Of a stretch of 64,000 nucleotides of DNA, positions 52,522-64,000 are shown piece by piece; position 1 is the stretch's first letter, and each line of letters begins with the position of its first letter. The DNA comes from Nodosilinea nodulosa PCC 7104 (lineage in GTDB: Bacteria > Cyanobacteriota > Cyanobacteriia > Phormidesmidales > Phormidesmidaceae), in NCBI RefSeq assembly GCF_000309385.1, contig NZ_JH976538.1, positions 313,332 through 377,331 on the forward strand, given 5' to 3'. The translations under genes were made by a program, and so were the position numbers. Below the pieces are notes generated by a model. That model was given only the letters and a program-made list of their open reading frames with translations. It was not told the origin of the DNA and searched no databases.

Positions 52522-55500
52522 GTTTCCAACTATTCCGAATTAACCCATTCGGTAGGGTCCCCCCGTCGGTGCTGCCGGTCCTGAAGCCTGGCGCTGAGCT
52601 GAAGAGGTTTCCAACTATTCCGAATTAACCCATTCGGTAGGGCAGGGATACTCTAATGCCAGAACAAATTAATTCCAGGTTTCCAACTATTCCGAATTAA
52701 CCCATTCGGTAGGGACCAACTCACCCCTGCTGGATGGCGGGCGATCGAGATGGCAGGTGGTTTCCAACTATTCCGAATTAACCCATTCGGTAGTGACCCC
52801 CATGGAAGCTCCAAGCGGCGCCATTGTGGATACAAAGGTTTCCAACTATTCCGAATTAACCCATTCGGTAGTGGCGGCATTTAAGAATGAAACTCCTGTA
52901 TGGAGTAACAAGTGTTTCCAACTATTCCGAATTAACCCATTCGGTAGTGCCCAGCACCGTCACCCTCTCCACATGCCGCGAGTAGATCGTTTCCAACTAT
53001 TCCGAATTAACCCATTCGGTAGTGGTGGCCTAATTGAAGGGGCATTAAACGCTGCTGTTCAGCGTGGCTTGTTTCCAACTATTCCGAATTAACCCATTCG
53101 GTAGTGAACTTTACAGCAGTTGTCTACTTTAACAACTCTCCCGAGCGTTTCCAACTATTCCGAATTAACCCATTCGGTAGTGACAGCCAGCTAATAAACT
53201 CTGATCTATCGGCTAAGATCGTTTCCAACTATTCCGAATTAACCCATTCGGTAGTGACTCCATCTACTCCTTCTACTCCAGACAAAGTTTCCAACTATTC
53301 CGAATTAACCCATTCGGTAGTGTGCATCTACTTACTGCTGTCTACTCACAATACTATGGACTCATGTTTCCAACTATTCCGAATTAACCCATTCGGTAGT
53401 GCATCGCGACCTTTAACCCCATCACTGGCGAAACCCGCCGTGTGTTTCCAACTATTCCGAATTAACCCATTCGGTAGTGGAGATTCTTGTACCAGGCATC
53501 TATGAACTTACTCAGGTAGTTTCCAACTATTCCGAATTAACCCATTCGGTAGTGGCTGATAGCGCCGTGCAGCCAGCGCCGCCCGTCTGGTTTCCAACTA
53601 TTCCGAATTAACCCATTCGGTAGTGAGATATTCAGCGGGCTGCCGCCAGGCGGCAAATGAGCCCAGTTTCCAACTATTCCGAATTAACCCATTCGGTAGT
53701 GCTCATCCTTCGCCCCGTGATGGCTTCCCCCTGCGGCTGTTTCCAACTATTCCGAATTAACCCATTCGGTAGTGGAAGATCCTAAATTGATCTTTGCCAA
53801 CGTCTACTTTGATGGGTTTCCAACTATTCCGAATTAACCCATTCGGTAGGGGCCCAAGAGACTGCTACGTCGGGTTCGCCTGACTGTAGGTTTCCAACTA
53901 TTCCGAATTAACCCATTCGGTAGGGTCGACTACGAAAACCTTCCCGTTCCAGAAGAATACGAAAAGTTTCCAACTACTCCGAATTAACCCATTCGGTAGG
54001 GGAAGATCCCAGAGACCAAGCCTACGTTCGGGGATACCAAGATGGGTTTCCAACTATTCCGAATTAACCTATTCGGTAGGGCCCCACCGCAGCAAGCTCA
54101 AAAAGCTGGGCTTCACCGTTTCCAACTATTCCGAATTAACCCATTCGGTAGGGAACACCGACTACCGCATGTACCCTACGCCTCGGTTTGTTTCCAACTA
54201 TTCCGAATTAACCCATTCGGTAGGGCTTTTAAGTGAGTGTCCATCTTCCTTTGAATTGATGATTGAAGGTGTTTCCAACTATTCCGAATTAACCCATTCG
54301 GTAGGGGACTCACATTCGCGGCGATCATCCGATTAACCCTACAAGTAGTTTCCAACTATTCCGAATTAACCCATTCGGTAGGGGTCTTGGCAGATCGATC
54401 AAATATACATCGATGACGACCTAGAGTTTCCAACTATTCCGAATTAACCCATTCGGTAGGGTTCTCTGAAATCCTGCACGACGCCCGGCAAGTTGTAGAT
54501 GGTTTCCAACTATTCCGAATTAACCCATTCGGTAGGGCGATCGCCACAATAGATCCCAAAATCTGTACATTGTCAAGTTTCCAACTATTCCGAATTAACC
54601 CATTCGGTAGGGTATCGACGAGGCAATGAGACTGATCAATGGTCGGGAGTGTTTCCAACTATTCCGAATTAACCCATTCGGTAGGGAAATACCGATAACG
54701 GCGAACTGCCTGCTGAAGCTATTCCCGGGTTTCCAACTATTCCGAATTAACCCATTCGGTAGGGTATCCCGAACGTGACGTCGAAAATGATCGCCCACCG
54801 TATATAGTTTCCAACTATTCCGAATTAACCCATTCGGTAGGGTAGACCTAAATCAAATCAATCAACTTAATGCAGAGACTCCGTTTCCAACTATTCCGAA
54901 TTAACCCATTCGGTAGGGTTCCGCTCTGTTTTCCGCTGCTGCTATCCTGTCTTTGGTTTCCAACTATTCCGAATTAACCCATTCGGTAGGGTCACAGGAG
55001 ATGAACAAGCGTACTTCGATATGGAGTGTTTCCAACTATTCCGAATTAACCCATTCGGTAGGGTGTTGCCATGTTTGCGGCAGGTGTGATGAAGCTTTTT
55101 GTTTCCAACTATTCCGAATTAACCCATTCGGTAGGGGTTGCTTCTGCTCTAACTGCTGCTGCTATCCTGTCAGTGTTTCCAACTATTCCGAATTAACCCA
55201 TTCGGTAGGGAATCGACTGTCAATCTGGCAGTATATACTGCAACTGGTGTTTCCAACTATTCCGAATTAACCCATTCGGTATGGTATTGCGATCTTTGAC
55301 ACCGGCGTGTCGCCCAAGGTTGCCTACAGTTTCCAACTATTCCGAATTAACCCATTCGGTAGGGTAGAAGTTTATGCCGAAGAGCAATTCATCAATCTAG
55401 AGCGTTTCCAACTATTCCGAATTAACCCATTCGGTAGGGCGTGGCATGGGAGACAACAGCTCATCTGATTGGTGCGTACGCGTTTCCAACTATTCCGAAT

Positions 55501-55992
55501 TAACCCATTCGGTAGGGGCTCAGATCGATGGCCGTGTCGCCGCTGACATTGACCCTGTTTCCAACTATTCCGAATTAACCCATTCGGTAGGGAGCCTCGG
55601 GCCGACCTCAAGCTAAGTCTGCCAAGACACCTAAGGCCCGCAAACAAAAGGCGTTTCCAACTATTCCGAATTAACCCATTCGGTAGGGTGTTGCTTTCAA
55701 CGCTGCGGCCTGGACAGATGAGACCAAGTTTCCAACTATTCCGAATTAACCCATTCGGTAGGGCACCGCTAACACCGGAGCAACAGGCACTCGAGGATTT
55801 AGCAGGTTTCCAACTATTCCGAATTAACCCATTCGGTAGGGCCCTAGTGCTGGCTGAAGGCGAATTCTTCAGCGCAGAGTTTCCAACTATTCCGAATTAA
55901 CCCATTCGGTAGGGCATGATTGGAGCAGCCATTACAAGATTCACAAACGATCCAGTGTTTCCAACTATTCCGAATTAACCCATTCGGTAGGG
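52522..55992 (-). CRISPR. CRISPR array 2: 46 repeats of 36 bp, 45 spacers
   Basis: The repeat is the same as in array 1, and spacers are 30-60 bp, mostly 35-45. The first repeats start at 52522, 52607, 52679 and 52760, and the last at 55728, 55806, 55879 and 55957. Fourteen consecutive repeats (starting 52760 to 53739) end GTAGTG on the plus strand instead of GTAGGG. Single changes are also seen in the repeats at 53966 (CTACTCC), 54046 (AACCTATT) and 55249 (GTATGG). The leader lies on the right, so new spacers are added there and transcription runs leftward towards the terminator at 52397. The long open frames crossing the array are translated repeats, not genes. Confidence 0.98.
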
Positions 55993-56180
55993 TGCGCCAT
56001 TCTGGAATCCAGGTGTAGAGCGGGTTTTACCCCCCTCAAAAGGCACATTAGCATTTTAGCAGTGATCTCAAGCTCTGGAACATCAACTTGGCAGGCTCCA
56101 AACTCTTGCAGTGCAAGGGTTTGGCACATGAGAACGAGAGAATGCGGGTTTCAGCCGATCTGGCTAATGTGCCCCGCAAC
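55993..56180 (-). promoter_or_regulatory. Leader of array 2, intact
   Basis: This segment is nearly identical to the two halves of the array 1 leader. On the minus strand it has a hairpin in CAAACCCTTGCACTGCAAG, then TTGAGATCAC and TGCTAAAATG, which looks like an extended -10 element, then the first repeat. It is followed on the other side by cas2 (stop at 56214), so the array lies directly downstream of the adaptation genes. Confidence 0.8.
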
Positions 56181-56213
56181 TTGCTCAAAAGTAGAAAATA
56201 CTGCCCTCAAGCC

Positions 56214-56489
56214 CTACACAATGTAGTAGCTAGGCGGCTCTTCAATGGGTGGGTGCCCGATAGCCAGGGAGCGCTTGAACGAGTCCGGCGTAATCCAATA
56301 CAGCCGCACGCTGTCTTCCTCAGGCTTCACCCGCTGCTGTATTGCCGCGTGGAGCTTCTGCATCTTTTTGAGATCCATAAAACACTCAAACACCGAGTAC
56401 TGCACCCGCCGTCCGTACCCTTCTAAAAAAGTGGCCAGCTTAGTACGACGCTTGTCGTCAGGGATGTCGTAAACTACCAGTACCAGCAT
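56214..56489 (-). CDS. cas2: Cas2
   Basis: This 91-residue protein has the Cas2 ferredoxin-like pattern: MLVLVVYDIPDDKRRTKLATFLEGYG with the conserved Asp8, RRVQYSVFECFMDLKKMQKL, and SVRLYWITPDS. Cas2 is the central dimer of the spacer integration complex with Cas1. The start overlaps the RT-Cas1 stop by one base (TAATG), so the two are translated together, and the array 2 leader follows. The length is normal. Confidence 0.95.
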   Translation of the reverse strand: MLVLVVYDIPDDKRRTKLATFLEGYGRRVQYSVFECFMDLKKMQKLHAAIQQRVKPEEDSVRLYWITPDSFKRSLAIGHPPIEEPPSYYIV

Positions 56490-58594
56490 TATCTCATCCG
56501 CTCAAACGCCTTGTAGGGTTGGTTACCCAGTACCGCTCGCTTGTACCGCTTCACCTGCAGCTGTATCACTCGACGATAGCTCACAGGTTCCTTAACATCC
56601 GGGTGCGTCACCTTTTCGGTAATGCGCTGCTCGAAGTGCCGCAAAAACACCCGCCGAGCCGGGTCAGTCAGGTACACGCCGTTATTTTCCTTCGGCCAGC
56701 TAAAGTCTGTAGGCCGAATAATCTTTTGGTTGATCAACCGCATCACCAGGGCATCCACCACTGGCGACCTAAACTCCTCCATCAGGTCAAACGCCAGATA
56801 CGCTTTTTGCCGCTCGGCTCCGTGCAGGTGGCCCAGGTAGGGGTTTAGCCCCTCCACCAGCAGCAGGCTAAACACATTGTTAAACAGCAGCGTATAGCCA
56901 AAACTCAGCAGCGAGTTTACCGGGTCGGTGGGCGGGTGAAAGTTGCGCCCCGCCCAGCTAAAGCCAGGGTTGGTAATCAGCGGGCCAAAGGTTTGAAAAT
57001 ATTCGCTCGCCCCGTTGCCCTCATAGCCGCGAATCTGCTCCAGCGACAGGGGCGCATCCCCCGCCAGCGTCGTCAGCGCCCCATCGAGCCGCTCGATGGC
57101 GGTACGCACCTCGGCAAACTGGCGCTTGCGATTTTGCCGCAGCAAAAAAATCTTCGAGTTCCACAGCTTGCCGTAGACCACCGCCCGCGCGGTGGTGCAA
57201 CCAAAGGCCTCGTCGTGCTGGCGGGCAAACTGCTCGGCCTCGGCAGTGAGATCGGTAATTTCGGCGCTCCACAGGTGGCCCTTGTAGTCGCCCAACTGGC
57301 TGAGAAAAATCACCGGAATCTGCTGCTGTAAACAGGCGGCAATCACCGCCGTGGTGAGCTGCACATTGCCAAACAGCAAAATGCGCTCGACCTCTGCCAG
57401 CGGAATTTCGAGACTGTCTTTGGCGCGGGGAGCTTTGAGCACCAGCCGCCCCTGGTCTTTGTGCAGGTAGGCCCCCTGCTCGACAACATAGAGACTAGAC
57501 ATGCCATTTCTCCAGGTGATTTCTTGAGACTCAAGGGCGACCCGCACATCGGCCCGCACCTGGTAGCCCAGCACCACAAACAGCGGCGGCGGTATGGGCT
57601 GCTGCGACCGCTTTAGCGCTTCCACCAGGGCCTGCTGTATAGCGGTGCTCTGGGCTGGGCCATCGGCATAGGTCAGCTTCATGGTGCTCCCCTCTCCCAA
57701 ATTGGGAGAAGGGTTGGGGGTGAGGGCCTGAGGGCGTCTTGGCGACAGCGGCACCACCACATCTCCGGCAAAGGCGTGGCCCAAAAACCGAAAGCCGCGA
57801 TCGAAGGTAGTGATCTGGGTCTTATTGGGATGCAGGCTTAACCCCATGCCCTCCAGCAGTTGGGCCACATAGGTTTGTGCTTCTACCAGTCGTTGCTGAG
57901 TACGGGCCAGCACGACAAAATCGTCGGCATAGCGCACCAGTTTGTGCCCGGCCTGGGTGAGCAGCTCATCAAAGTCATCCAGATACACGTTCGCCAGCAG
58001 CGGCGATATGGGTGAGCCCTGGGGCACACCGCAGGTGGGCAGCAAAATGCCCTCGCGGGTCAGGGTGCCAGCGGTGATCCAGCCCTGCAGCAGGGCCAAA
58101 ACCCAGGGCTGGTTGAGCCGTTCTTTCACCTCGGCCAGCAGCCGGGGATGCTGCAGGGTGTCGAAGTATTTGACAATGTCGGCATCGAGCACCCAGTCGT
58201 AGCCCCGGCTGCGCCAGTGGGCCACCCGCTCAACAGCCATGCGGTGAGAGCGACCGGGCCGGTAGGCGTAGCTCTGGGGCTCAAACTCGACCTCAAACAC
58301 CGGGTGTAGCACCTGGAGCAGGGCTTGTTGAACGATGCGATCGCGCACGGTGGGCACCCCCAGCTCGCGCCAGCCGCCCGACTTTTTAGGAATAAAGAAC
58401 TGTCGCAGGGGCAGGGGGCGATAGGTGCTGGTCGCGACCTGCTGTAAAAGCCGAGTCAGGTTTCGCGACTTGTGCAGCCCAAAGGCATAGATGGTTTCGC
58501 CATCGACCCCGGCGCAGCCCTGGTTGGTGGCCACTTTGTCCCAGGCCAGCTCAAAGTTTGTGGGGTCAAGAAAGCGATTTTGTAGAGAGTTCAT
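56489..58594 (-). CDS. cas1: RT-Cas1 fusion (spacer acquisition)
   Basis: This 701-residue protein is a group II intron-type reverse transcriptase (about 15-275) fused to Cas1 (about 355-690). The RT motifs are visible: RPLPLRQFFIPKKSGGWRELGVP, VLDADIVKYFD (Asp137/139), GVPQGSPISPLLANVYLD, and YADD at 222-225. Cas1 has the metal ligands Glu531 (GASEYF), His591 (YLGHLHG) and Asp603 (AFDLMEEFR). RT-Cas1 proteins can acquire spacers from RNA, as shown for the Marinomonas type III-B system. The linker at about 287-304 (ALTPNPSPNLGEGS) is encoded by a REP-type palindrome (57686-57735) inserted in frame. The gene is the first of a unit with cas2. Confidence 0.95.
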   Translation of the reverse strand: MNSLQNRFLDPTNFELAWDKVATNQGCAGVDGETIYAFGLHKSRNLTRLLQQVATSTYRPLPLRQFFIPKKSGGWRELGVPTVRDRIVQQALLQVLHPVFEVEFEPQSYAYRPGRSHRMAVERVAHWRSRGYDWVLDADIVKYFDTLQHPRLLAEVKERLNQPWVLALLQGWITAGTLTREGILLPTCGVPQGSPISPLLANVYLDDFDELLTQAGHKLVRYADDFVVLARTQQRLVEAQTYVAQLLEGMGLSLHPNKTQITTFDRGFRFLGHAFAGDVVVPLSPRRPQALTPNPSPNLGEGSTMKLTYADGPAQSTAIQQALVEALKRSQQPIPPPLFVVLGYQVRADVRVALESQEITWRNGMSSLYVVEQGAYLHKDQGRLVLKAPRAKDSLEIPLAEVERILLFGNVQLTTAVIAACLQQQIPVIFLSQLGDYKGHLWSAEITDLTAEAEQFARQHDEAFGCTTARAVVYGKLWNSKIFLLRQNRKRQFAEVRTAIERLDGALTTLAGDAPLSLEQIRGYEGNGASEYFQTFGPLITNPGFSWAGRNFHPPTDPVNSLLSFGYTLLFNNVFSLLLVEGLNPYLGHLHGAERQKAYLAFDLMEEFRSPVVDALVMRLINQKIIRPTDFSWPKENNGVYLTDPARRVFLRHFEQRITEKVTHPDVKEPVSYRRVIQLQVKRYKRAVLGNQPYKAFERMR
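57686..57735. repeat. REP-type palindrome inside the RT-Cas1 linker
   Basis: CCCCTCTCCCAAATTGGGAG followed by AAGGGTTGGGGGTGAGGG is the well-known dispersed cyanobacterial palindrome that is usually intergenic. Here it is in frame and encodes the peptide TPNPSPNLGEG between the RT and Cas1 domains. Confidence 0.8.
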
Positions 58595-58731
58595 GGGAAT
58601 CTCAGCGTCCCTCTCCCGGCGTGGGAGAGGGATTTAGGGAAAAGAGAAAGCTTGGTAATGAGTAACTCACGCCATGCCACATTCACCCTCCGTCCCCCAG
58701 CCCCTGCCTCCCAGGTCGGGAGGCAGGGGAG
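58595..58731. repeat. Two REP-like hairpins between RT-cas1 and the membrane CARF gene
   Basis: CCCTCTCCCGGCGTGGGAGAGG lies at about 58610-58631, within the upstream region of RT-cas1. CCCCTGCCTCCC (58701-58712) is perfectly inverted at 58718-58729, just after the CARF stop. The second could terminate or stabilise the CARF transcript on the minus strand. Confidence 0.65.
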
Positions 58732-59571
58732 TTATGGCCTCCGGCGTCGCCGCTTTATGGGCCTGAGGCGGTACGACACATCCACCGCCATGAGCTGATT
58801 GGGGTAGATCTGGCTGATGTATTGCAGGGGGCGATCGGGGGTGGCGCAGGCGAGCAAGATACCGGCGGTCATGCCCTTGGTGGCTCCGGTGTAGTCGGCG
58901 ATTACCTCGGGTTCGGAGAGCCCCGCCTGGGTGGCGGCATCGGCGTAGATGGCATCGACCAGGCGCTGAATGTAGTTGGGGTCGTCGATCTGGTCGTCGG
59001 ACACCAGCAGGCTGAGGGGTGGCTCGGACTGGTTAGGGTCAATTAAAAGATTGGGGCCGTAGTGGACTTTTAAGGTTTGGGTGATGCCCTCGACGGCGAG
59101 ACGGCTGACCAGCTGATTGGCGTAGGGCAGCGACTTGTCGGTACAAATTAGCCAGCAGTGGCGCAGATGGGGGAGGTGCCCCTGGTTCCAGTGGTAGCGA
59201 ATGGCGACTTCGGCGGGGGAGTCATCGGTGGGACTCATGGCCACGATCAGCCCCGGATAGATTTTGGTTAGCTTGGTGACATTGGCCTGGGGTGTTTCTG
59301 TCGGTATCGCTCCTATGCGGTACAGCAGTGCCTTAATCCAGCTGGGAATATCGGTGAAGTAGATCAGCAGCAGCAGCCCGACCAGTAGCGCCACGGGCAG
59401 CAGCGCCTGGCTCCACAATGGCCAGCGGGTAGTGTAGGTGTTGATCAAATTCCACAGGAACTCGGTCACCCCGTCGGAGACGAAGTTGATCACCATGGTT
59501 GCCGCTAAAAAAAGGGCAAACAGCTTTTTGGTGGGGTTGTTAAGGGCCTCGATCAGACGGCTGTAGTTCAT
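58732..59571 (-). CDS. Membrane-anchored CARF-like CRISPR effector candidate
   Basis: This 279-residue protein has two membrane segments at about 15-38 and 53-72. A soluble C-terminal domain of about 170 residues starts with a strand PGLIVAMSPTDDSPAEV, followed by HCWLICTDKSLPYANQL and the motif DYTGATKGMTAG (226-237). The last two elements are typical of CARF-type Rossmann domains that bind cyclic oligoadenylate. The tail is polybasic (KRRRRRP). Known membrane effectors of type III systems, Cam1 (CARF) and Csx23, depolarise or perturb the membrane; the layout here is similar, with two helices. A pore or ion-channel role is inference. The gene is next to RT-cas1 and divergent from cas10. Confidence 0.72.
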   Translation of the reverse strand: MNYSRLIEALNNPTKKLFALFLAATMVINFVSDGVTEFLWNLINTYTTRWPLWSQALLPVALLVGLLLLIYFTDIPSWIKALLYRIGAIPTETPQANVTKLTKIYPGLIVAMSPTDDSPAEVAIRYHWNQGHLPHLRHCWLICTDKSLPYANQLVSRLAVEGITQTLKVHYGPNLLIDPNQSEPPLSLLVSDDQIDDPNYIQRLVDAIYADAATQAGLSEPEVIADYTGATKGMTAGILLACATPDRPLQYISQIYPNQLMAVDVSYRLRPIKRRRRRP

Positions 59572-59893
59572 GGAGTGGCCGGGTAAAGGCAGGTAACGTT
59601 TAGAAGTTGAACCGAAGATTTACTTAAATTTGCCATCTTTGGCAGAAAACGCGACTAGGGTTGCACAAAGTTTGCCCCCCTGACTCTCAAAGTTCTTCTC
59701 TTGCCCTGGAAGAGAGGCTCGGGAGAGGGATTATTGCGGCTAGCTTTGCCTTCTATCCCCTGTCCCCTGCCTGCCGCCCTGGGAGGCAGAGAAGTAAGCC
59801 TGACTCTATTCAATCCTGCTTCTGGAAGACCCTGCTTCCAGGTACCCGCTAGGGTAGGGCACAACAGCGACGTTTCACAGAGCCAAATACCCC
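59572..59893. repeat. Divergent promoter region with REP-like repeats
   Basis: The gap between the CARF gene and cas10 contains REP-like fragments (CCTGGAAGAGAGGCTCGGGAGAGGGATT at about 59703-59730 and CCCTGCCTGCCGCCCTGGGAGGCAGAG at about 59764-59790) and a GCTTCTGGAAGACCCTGCTTCCAGG hairpin at about 59818-59842. The promoters of both genes must lie here, but I cannot fix them. Confidence 0.5.
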
Positions 59894-62943
<3,050 letters not shown>

Positions 62944-62988
62944 CCCTTCATCTCTCTTCCCTCTTTTGCCCTATCTCTTCTATTTCCC

Positions 62989-64000
62989 ATGTATCACAAA
63001 GCCTACGGCATTATCGAAACCCTGGCCCCGCTCCATGTGGGAGCCAGTGCCGGAGAAGAAACCGGCAATCTCAACTTGATCTTTCGCGATCAGTTTACGC
63101 AGACAGGCATTATCCCCGGCAGCTCCATTCGTGGACGCTTTCGCGCCGATATGCGACTGCGACGGCAACAGTATCTGGAGTTTTCCTTGAAGGAAAAAGG
63201 AGTATCGCTACCCCCAGCGACAGAGAGGGAAATCCCAAATCCAGATAGGCCCGACAATCCGTTTCCTCGCCTCAAGTGGTTAGAACAAGAAGCCGCCAAG
63301 CATGACATCAAAGTTCCTCCACAAACTGATGAGAACCACTGGTATGGCCACCACGCTGTTGCCGGTCAGGAAGATGGTGGTACCACCGAAGCCTTCGTGA
63401 AATTTGAATATGCTTCTCTGGTGTGGATTCCAGTATTTTGCCCTGGACAACCTGTAGTTTGGGTAAGCTGTCCTCGTCTGTTGCGCCGCTTCAAGCAAAT
63501 TACTGGCAAATCAGAGGAAATTCCAAGGCCAAAACCAAAGGCCGATGGTCAGCCCAAAACCTATCCGGCAAAATTGAGAGAACATCGAGACCGACTCTTT
63601 TTTAATCTGGGTTTTTTGGATGATTTGGAAATTGTTCAGGATCTGAACCAGTGGGTTCCCAAAGAATCAGAAATCCAGCCTGACAACCTGGTGGTAGTGG
63701 ATGACCAAGATATCAGCATTATCCACGATATGGCTTTGTATCGCCAGACTCGAACCAAGCTGGAAGATGACGTTAAAAAGGTTGAAAACTTTTTTGGCTT
63801 TGAGGCTTTACCTGAAGACAGCATTCTAATCTTTCCTATCGCTATTAAAGATATCGTACCTGAATACGACAAAAGCACTGACACCGCAGAAGATGGCAGC
63901 GATCGCTGGAAACCTTTCAAAAAGCGCACCATGCGGGAGCTTTATTTTGGGGGTTTGGAATCTGTCGGTTGCGGTCACTGCGAAGTCATGCTGGGCGGTG
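62989..64000 (+). CDS. cmr4: Cmr4, RAMP backbone subunit (partial, runs off the window)
   Basis: From the ATG at 62989 the frame is open to the window end (337 codons). It starts MYHKAYGIIETLAPLHVGAS, then TGIIPGSSIRGRFRADMRLR, the RAMP opening of Cmr4 with the IPGSS glycine loop. Later it has VKFEYASLVWIPVFCPG and EDSILIFPIAIKD, also as in Cmr4. An alternative is a Cmr6- or Csx10-like RAMP, but the order after cmr3 favours Cmr4. Cmr4 forms the backbone and cuts target RNA; the catalytic Asp cannot be assigned with confidence. The 3' end is missing. A gap of 45 bp separates it from cmr3. Confidence 0.82.
   Translation, partial: MYHKAYGIIETLAPLHVGASAGEETGNLNLIFRDQFTQTGIIPGSSIRGRFRADMRLRRQQYLEFSLKEKGVSLPPATEREIPNPDRPDNPFPRLKWLEQEAAKHDIKVPPQTDENHWYGHHAVAGQEDGGTTEAFVKFEYASLVWIPVFCPGQPVVWVSCPRLLRRFKQITGKSEEIPRPKPKADGQPKTYPAKLREHRDRLFFNLGFLDDLEIVQDLNQWVPKESEIQPDNLVVVDDQDISIIHDMALYRQTRTKLEDDVKKVENFFGFEALPEDSILIFPIAIKDIVPEYDKSTDTAEDGSDRWKPFKKRTMRELYFGGLESVGCGHCEVMLGG

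Noticed and set aside
55285-55328. Self-targeting of the subtilase gene by a spacer reading IAIFDTGVSPKVAY
   Set aside because: It resembles the Asp region of subtilases in general, but its bases do not match the subtilase gene in this window.
52653-55900. Several open frames on both strands across array 2
   Set aside because: They consist of translated CRISPR repeats (LFRINPFG, NYSELTHSV, LPNGLIRNSWK) with spacers between, not genes.
56088-56426. Plus-strand open frame starting MAGSKLLQCKG
   Set aside because: It lies in the array 2 leader and runs antisense into cas2; its start resembles the leader part in front of csx3, so it is shared leader DNA.

Overview
The window looks like chromosomal DNA of a filamentous cyanobacterium, probably of the Leptolyngbya/Nodosilinea kind. 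The reasons are the very frequent GCGATCGC (HIP1) octamers, fairly high GC, families that are mostly cyanobacterial (DUF1822, DUF928-like, DUF4278, CHAT-CHASE2, a TIGR03985-like CRISPR regulator) and typical cyanobacterial palindromic repeats. The genus is not determined. No rRNA or tRNA gene was seen.

1-6.5 kb: the end of feoA, a feoB interrupted by one in-frame amber codon, an SbmA/BacA-like ABC exporter, a lipoprotein that resembles a cupredoxin without copper ligands, and a half-size TauE/SafE permease. Small dispersed repeats lie between them.

6.5-35.6 kb: a dense, mostly exported peptidase cluster. It holds a trypsin-like protease, two Tat-exported caspase-like proteins, three secreted TPR-CHAT proteins, a membrane CHAT-CHASE2 protein in a minus-strand run with DUF1822, DUF928-like and sigma-like genes, a subtilase, and TPR and FecR-like partners. 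A protease-based signalling system across the cell envelope is inferred, with the CHAT-CHASE2 protein as the link to the cytoplasm.

35.6-44 kb: a worn region with umuD and umuC remnants, part of them duplicated, then a DUF4278 gene, an M48-type membrane peptidase with a partner, an unusual palindrome/direct-repeat cluster, a RelA/SpoT-type HD hydrolase, and a WYL-like CRISPR regulator that overlaps it.

44.4-64 kb: a type III-B CRISPR-Cas locus. There are two arrays of one 36-bp repeat (19 and 46 repeats), each with a copy of the same leader on the right, so both are transcribed leftward. Array 1 has an IS630 element inside a spacer and an IS1634 element inside its leader. Around the arrays lie tandem csx3 and csx3-AAA genes, a ParDE-like pair, a soluble CARF protein with a possible RelE-like tail, cas2, an RT-Cas1 fusion and a membrane-anchored CARF protein. 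Divergent from these is the cmr module: a Cas10 lacking the HD nuclease domain but keeping GGDD, then cmr3 and the start of cmr4. The layout suggests an interference module that depends on cyclic oligoadenylate signalling, with two candidate CARF effectors and two candidate ring nucleases. Read on the + strand, the spacers look like pieces of protein-coding sequence, so the leftward crRNAs would be antisense to mRNA. That fits RNA targeting and possibly RT-dependent spacer capture.
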